In this document: in pieces, positions 61,171 to 64,000 of the stretch
Numbering within the stretch: the stretch's first letter is position 1
How the letters are laid out: each line of letters opens with the position of its first letter
Made by a program: the position numbers and the translations under genes
Assembly: GCA_029261995.1 (NCBI GenBank)
Contig: JAJDAF010000061.1
Coordinates: 1-64,000 of the forward strand
Direction: 5' to 3'
Source of the DNA: Candidatus Zhuqueibacterota bacterium
Lineage (GTDB): Bacteria > Zhuqueibacterota > Zhuqueibacteria > Oceanimicrobiales > Oceanimicrobiaceae
Length of the DNA: 64,000 nt
The notes under the pieces: generated by a model
Told to the model about the DNA's origin: nothing
What the model saw: the letters and a program-made list of their open reading frames with translations, nothing else
The model's database searches: none

Positions 61171-61860
61171 ATGGCGCGTTATACTCCAAAAATTCCCGAC
61201 TGGCCTGAAGATGAACGACCCCGGGAGAGGCTCATAAAGTTCGGGGCTCAGGCGCTATCCGATGCCGAGATCCTGGCGATCCTGCTTCGGGTCGGCAGTC
61301 ATGACACTACAGCGATAGACCTTGCCCGGAAGATCATTCATGATTTCAACGGCTTTCGGGGCCTGGACAGCCGCTCAGTGCCGGAGCTTTGTGAAATCAA
61401 CGGCATCGGGCCGGCGAAAGCGGCTCAGATTAAGGCCGCGATCGAGCTAGGCAAAAGGCTGTTTTTGGAGGAACCCCGGGTCCGCGACAAAGTGGAGTCC
61501 AGCGATGATGTGCAACGCCTCGTCAGCCCGCATATGCGCGATTTGGGCCGCGAGGTTTTCCGGGTCTTGCTGTTGACCAGTCGGAATACCATTATCGCCG
61601 ATAAGGTGCTATTTGAAGGCAGTCTCACGGAGAGCCTGGTTAGCCCTCGAGAGCTGGTCAAGGAAGCACTGAATCAGGCGGCGGCGTCTGTTGTCTTGGT
61701 GCACAATCATCCTTCCGGGATTCCCAGCCCGAGCGACGAAGATAAGCGGGTTACCAAACGAATCAAGGTCGCCTGCGAGGTCGTCGGCATCAACGTTCTT
61801 GACCATATCATCGTTGGCCAAAAAGGTTACTTTAGCTTCGCCGATTCGGGTTTGATGTAG
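61171..61860 (+). CDS. radC: RadC-family JAMM-domain protein
   Basis: A 229-residue protein. N-terminal helix-hairpin-helix-like region (RERLIKFGAQALSDAEILAI and LCEINGIGPAKAAQIKAAIE), then the RadC/JAB domain with H178 and H180 in HNHPSGIPSPSDED and preceding Glu in the FEGSLTES region, a zinc site. The role is uncertain; historically assigned to DNA repair, and homologues are found in transformable bacteria. GAGGTGACG precedes ATG. A TTG at 61117 precedes the terminator and is rejected as start. mutL follows at 98 bases. Confidence 0.93.
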   Translation: MARYTPKIPDWPEDERPRERLIKFGAQALSDAEILAILLRVGSHDTTAIDLARKIIHDFNGFRGLDSRSVPELCEINGIGPAKAAQIKAAIELGKRLFLEEPRVRDKVESSDDVQRLVSPHMRDLGREVFRVLLLTSRNTIIADKVLFEGSLTESLVSPRELVKEALNQAAASVVLVHNHPSGIPSPSDEDKRVTKRIKVACEVVGINVLDHIIVGQKGYFSFADSGLM

Positions 61861-61958
61861 ATCTCGCAATATTGAGTAGCAACTCTTGTCTTCTTTTACT
61901 ATGTTAGTCCCGCAACGAAAATGCCATCGCTGAACACGACACGGTCCAAAATGACAAT

Positions 61959-63791
61959 ATGAGCATTTCAGGAACAATCAAGATTCTGCCGGAAAACCTG
62001 ACCAACAAAATAGCAGCCGGCGAGGTCGTGGACCGCCCGGCTGCAGTGGCAAAAGAATTGGTCGAAAATTCTCTGGACTCGGGCGCCACCGAAGTCACAA
62101 TCATTCTGAGAGATGGAGGCCGCGGCCTGATTCAGGTCGTAGATAATGGCAGCGGCATGAGCCAGGCAGACCTGTTGCTGGCCTTTCAGCGCCACGCGAC
62201 CAGTAAGATTCACACCTACGAAGATCTGCAGAACATCCTGTCGTTTGGGTTTCGCGGAGAAGCGCTTGCGAGTATCGCGTCGGTTTCACAGGTCGATGCG
62301 CGTAGCGTGCTGGCAGGCGAAGCATCCGGCTACCGCTTGCGTGCGGAGGGTGGTGTCACCCAGGGCGTCGAAGTTGCCGGAGGCACACCAGGCACGACGA
62401 TTGCCGTGAAGAATCTCTTCTACAATACTCCCGCCCGGCGAAAATTTCTAAAAACAGAGCGCACCGAGTATCGACAGATCCTAAGCGTGCTGACCCGGTT
62501 CTACCTGGCGTATCCGGAAGTCTCGTTTACTCTGGTTCATGAAGACGAGGTCATTACTGAACTTTCTCCAGAGCCGCTTGATCAGCGCGTCGGCAAAGTG
62601 TTGGGGCGGCGTGTAGAACAGAATCTGGTTCGAATCGAAAACGATGGGCCTGTGCGCATCGAAGGTTTTGTCGGCAACCAGGATGCCATGCGGCGGTCAA
62701 GAGGAGACCAGTATCTTTATTTCAATAGACGATTCTTCACCAGCAAGAGCCTGAATTACGCTGTGGTTGCAGCCTACGGTGAGATTCTTCCACGCGGGTC
62801 GTACCCGATCTATGTGATTTTTGTGACCATGGACCCCGAGCACGCGGATGTCAATGTGCATCCCACCAAAATGGAGATTAAGTTCGCAAACGACGCGTTG
62901 ATTTTCAGTTCGCTGCGCGGCGCCATCAAGCGCGCCCTGAGTTCAAAGGTCGTTGTACCTGAGATCACGCCGTGGCAGAATTTTGATGATTTCCGCAGAT
63001 ACTCTGACAATGACATGCAACGGCTGCGCCAGACTGAAGCCCTGGACTTCGGCCGGACACCAGCTACCCCAGCCACAGCGGCGGACAATGGAGATGCGCC
63101 CGCCAGCGGCACGGAAGCAGGCTCCAGTCCGCGGGACAGTACGCATTCCGGAGACGGAGACGACTCGCTCAGAATCCTGCTGCTTGCTCCCAACAAGCAT
63201 GCGGAAACACCGCGAGCCAGCTACGAGAGAACCAACGTCTGGCAGGTGCACAACAAATACATCATTTCGCAAATCAAGAATGGTTTGATCGTGATTGACC
63301 AGCATGTCGCCCACGAGAGAATTCTGTACGAGAAGGCGCTCGATAGCTTCGAAAAGCGCAAACCCTCACCGCAGCAGCTTCTGTTTCCGCACGTGATCGA
63401 GTTGTCGCAGAACGACTACTCGCTGCTGCTTGAAATGATTCCGTTCCTGGAGCACATTGGTTTTGTGGTCAAAGCATTCGGAAAGAACACTGTGGTGGTG
63501 GAAGGCGTGCCCTCCGGCATGAAAATAAGTGATGACGAGAAAGTTCTGCTCGACATCCTGGATGAGTATCGGCGCGGCAAAAAAGAACGCACTGAGATCA
63601 GGGAAAACGTGGCGGCATCGTTTGCATGCCATTCCGCCATTCGCGCCGGTGACCCGTTGGCCCTGGAAGAAATGAACGCGCTAATCGATCAGTTGTTCTC
63701 CACGAAAGAGCCTTATTTTTGTCCGCATGGCAGACCTGTCATTGTGCACATCTCACTAGACGAATTAGACAAACGCTTTAAGCGCGCCTGA
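61959..63791 (+). CDS. mutL: DNA mismatch repair protein MutL
   Basis: A 610-residue mismatch repair ATPase. The GHKL N-terminus has KIAAGEVVDRPAAVAKELVE, VVDNGSGM and FGFRGEALASIASVSQV. The linker at about 370-420 is Ala/Ser/Asp-rich. The C-terminal endonuclease domain has DQHVAHERILYE (D447, H449; DQHA-x2-E-x4-E type with Val for Ala), SFACHSAIRAGD and FCPHGRPVIVHI. The endonuclease motif indicates a nicking MutL, as in organisms lacking MutH. Confidence 0.95.
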   Translation: MSISGTIKILPENLTNKIAAGEVVDRPAAVAKELVENSLDSGATEVTIILRDGGRGLIQVVDNGSGMSQADLLLAFQRHATSKIHTYEDLQNILSFGFRGEALASIASVSQVDARSVLAGEASGYRLRAEGGVTQGVEVAGGTPGTTIAVKNLFYNTPARRKFLKTERTEYRQILSVLTRFYLAYPEVSFTLVHEDEVITELSPEPLDQRVGKVLGRRVEQNLVRIENDGPVRIEGFVGNQDAMRRSRGDQYLYFNRRFFTSKSLNYAVVAAYGEILPRGSYPIYVIFVTMDPEHADVNVHPTKMEIKFANDALIFSSLRGAIKRALSSKVVVPEITPWQNFDDFRRYSDNDMQRLRQTEALDFGRTPATPATAADNGDAPASGTEAGSSPRDSTHSGDGDDSLRILLLAPNKHAETPRASYERTNVWQVHNKYIISQIKNGLIVIDQHVAHERILYEKALDSFEKRKPSPQQLLFPHVIELSQNDYSLLLEMIPFLEHIGFVVKAFGKNTVVVEGVPSGMKISDDEKVLLDILDEYRRGKKERTEIRENVAASFACHSAIRAGDPLALEEMNALIDQLFSTKEPYFCPHGRPVIVHISLDELDKRFKRA

Positions 63792-63846
63792 ACTGTATTC
63801 GCTGGGAAAGCGGTTCGCTCATGCCTTTGCCGGCAGAAAATAGATC

Positions 63847-63874
63847 TTGACATTTGTGTAATTTTCAGTATATT
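63847..63874 (+). promoter_or_regulatory. sigma-70-type promoter for the aromatic leader
   Basis: TTGACA (63847-63852), 16-base spacer and TATATT (63869-63874). Predicted initiation is near 63881, about 25 bases before the leader ATG. Confidence 0.65.
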
Positions 63875-63905
63875 TTCCCTATTCATTATCACGATAAGAA
63901 GAGCA

Positions 63906-63998
63906 ATGAAAGCGATTCATTCCACAAGTGCATATTGGTTTTGGTATTGGTATTATTATGCCAGCAGTGGGATGGATATGTTCGCTTCGCGCATCTGA
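63906..63998 (+). CDS. aromatic amino acid operon leader peptide (attenuator)
   Basis: A 30-codon ORF from ATG 63906 to TGA 63996-63998. Codons 10-18 encode Y-W-F-W-Y-W-Y-Y-Y, nine aromatic codons in a row. Such runs mark leader peptides whose translation senses charged tRNA and controls a terminator or antiterminator downstream. The mix of Trp, Tyr and Phe suggests control by aromatic amino acids generally, as would suit a DAHP synthase, chorismate or trp operon. A promoter (63847-63874) and AAGAAG lie upstream. The regulated gene is beyond the window, so the hairpins cannot be examined. Confidence 0.78.
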   Translation: MKAIHSTSAYWFWYWYYYASSGMDMFASRI

Positions 63999-64000
63999 AA

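Overview
The window reads as chromosomal DNA of a free-living bacterium of the FCB superphylum (Fibrobacteres-Chlorobi-Bacteroidetes and relatives such as KSB1 or Calditrichota). The main clue is a pair of secreted proteins (57348-61083) ending in the N-Y/F-P-N-P-F-N-P type C-terminal sorting domain used with type IX secretion. Omp85, OmpA-like and other predicted barrel proteins show a Gram-negative envelope. The exact phylum is inference. No rRNA, tRNA, CRISPR array or intact transposon was seen.

Layout. 146-8868 is one tight operon holding almost the whole pentose phosphate pathway: a transaldolase/glucose-6-phosphate isomerase fusion, a HAD hydrolase, 6-phosphogluconolactonase, 6-phosphogluconate dehydrogenase, G6P dehydrogenase, ribose-5-phosphate isomerase and ribulose-phosphate epimerase. 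Only transketolase is missing. 8959-22239 is a co-directional accessory stretch of redox and membrane genes: DoxX, aquaporin, GMC oxidoreductase, disulfide-type flavoprotein, VOC protein, PAP2 phosphatase, NAD(P)HX epimerase, DUF1622, a histidine kinase, TauE, a voltage-gated K+ channel and a flavodoxin-like protein. 22478-25154 is a three-gene block that looks AT-richer by eye. It is flanked by a decayed copy and the intact copy of the same approximately 90-bp sequence, the 5' end of the gene at 25243. That gene encodes a kinase-like domain fused to an Omp85 barrel and is followed by a DUF4956 membrane protein and a beta-propeller protein.

30831-35105 holds an unusual five-module protein (CDGSH, ferredoxin-like, CDGSH, Rieske, ThDP enzyme) next to NAD-malic enzyme, suggesting a malate to pyruvate to acetate route. 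35220-41187 is a polyphosphate island: PPK1, CHAD, ParA, CYTH and a Nudix-SixA fusion. The ParA gene suggests active positioning of polyphosphate granules. On the minus strand at 41306-42844 is yifB/comM. Divergent from it is the conserved prkA-yeaH-spoVR stress operon, with a sigma-54-like promoter and palindromes upstream.

48046-56786 holds small hypothetical genes, a secreted GHL10-like protein, a minus-strand operon (PQQ-like propeller, thioesterase, zincin), an ADP-forming acyl-CoA synthetase and an OmpA-like protein. 56953-61083 holds a STAS protein and the two secreted paralogues. 61171-63791 holds radC-like and mutL genes. The last 150 bases hold a strong promoter and a 30-residue leader peptide with a run of eight Trp/Phe/Tyr codons, which looks like an attenuator for an aromatic amino acid operon beyond the window.
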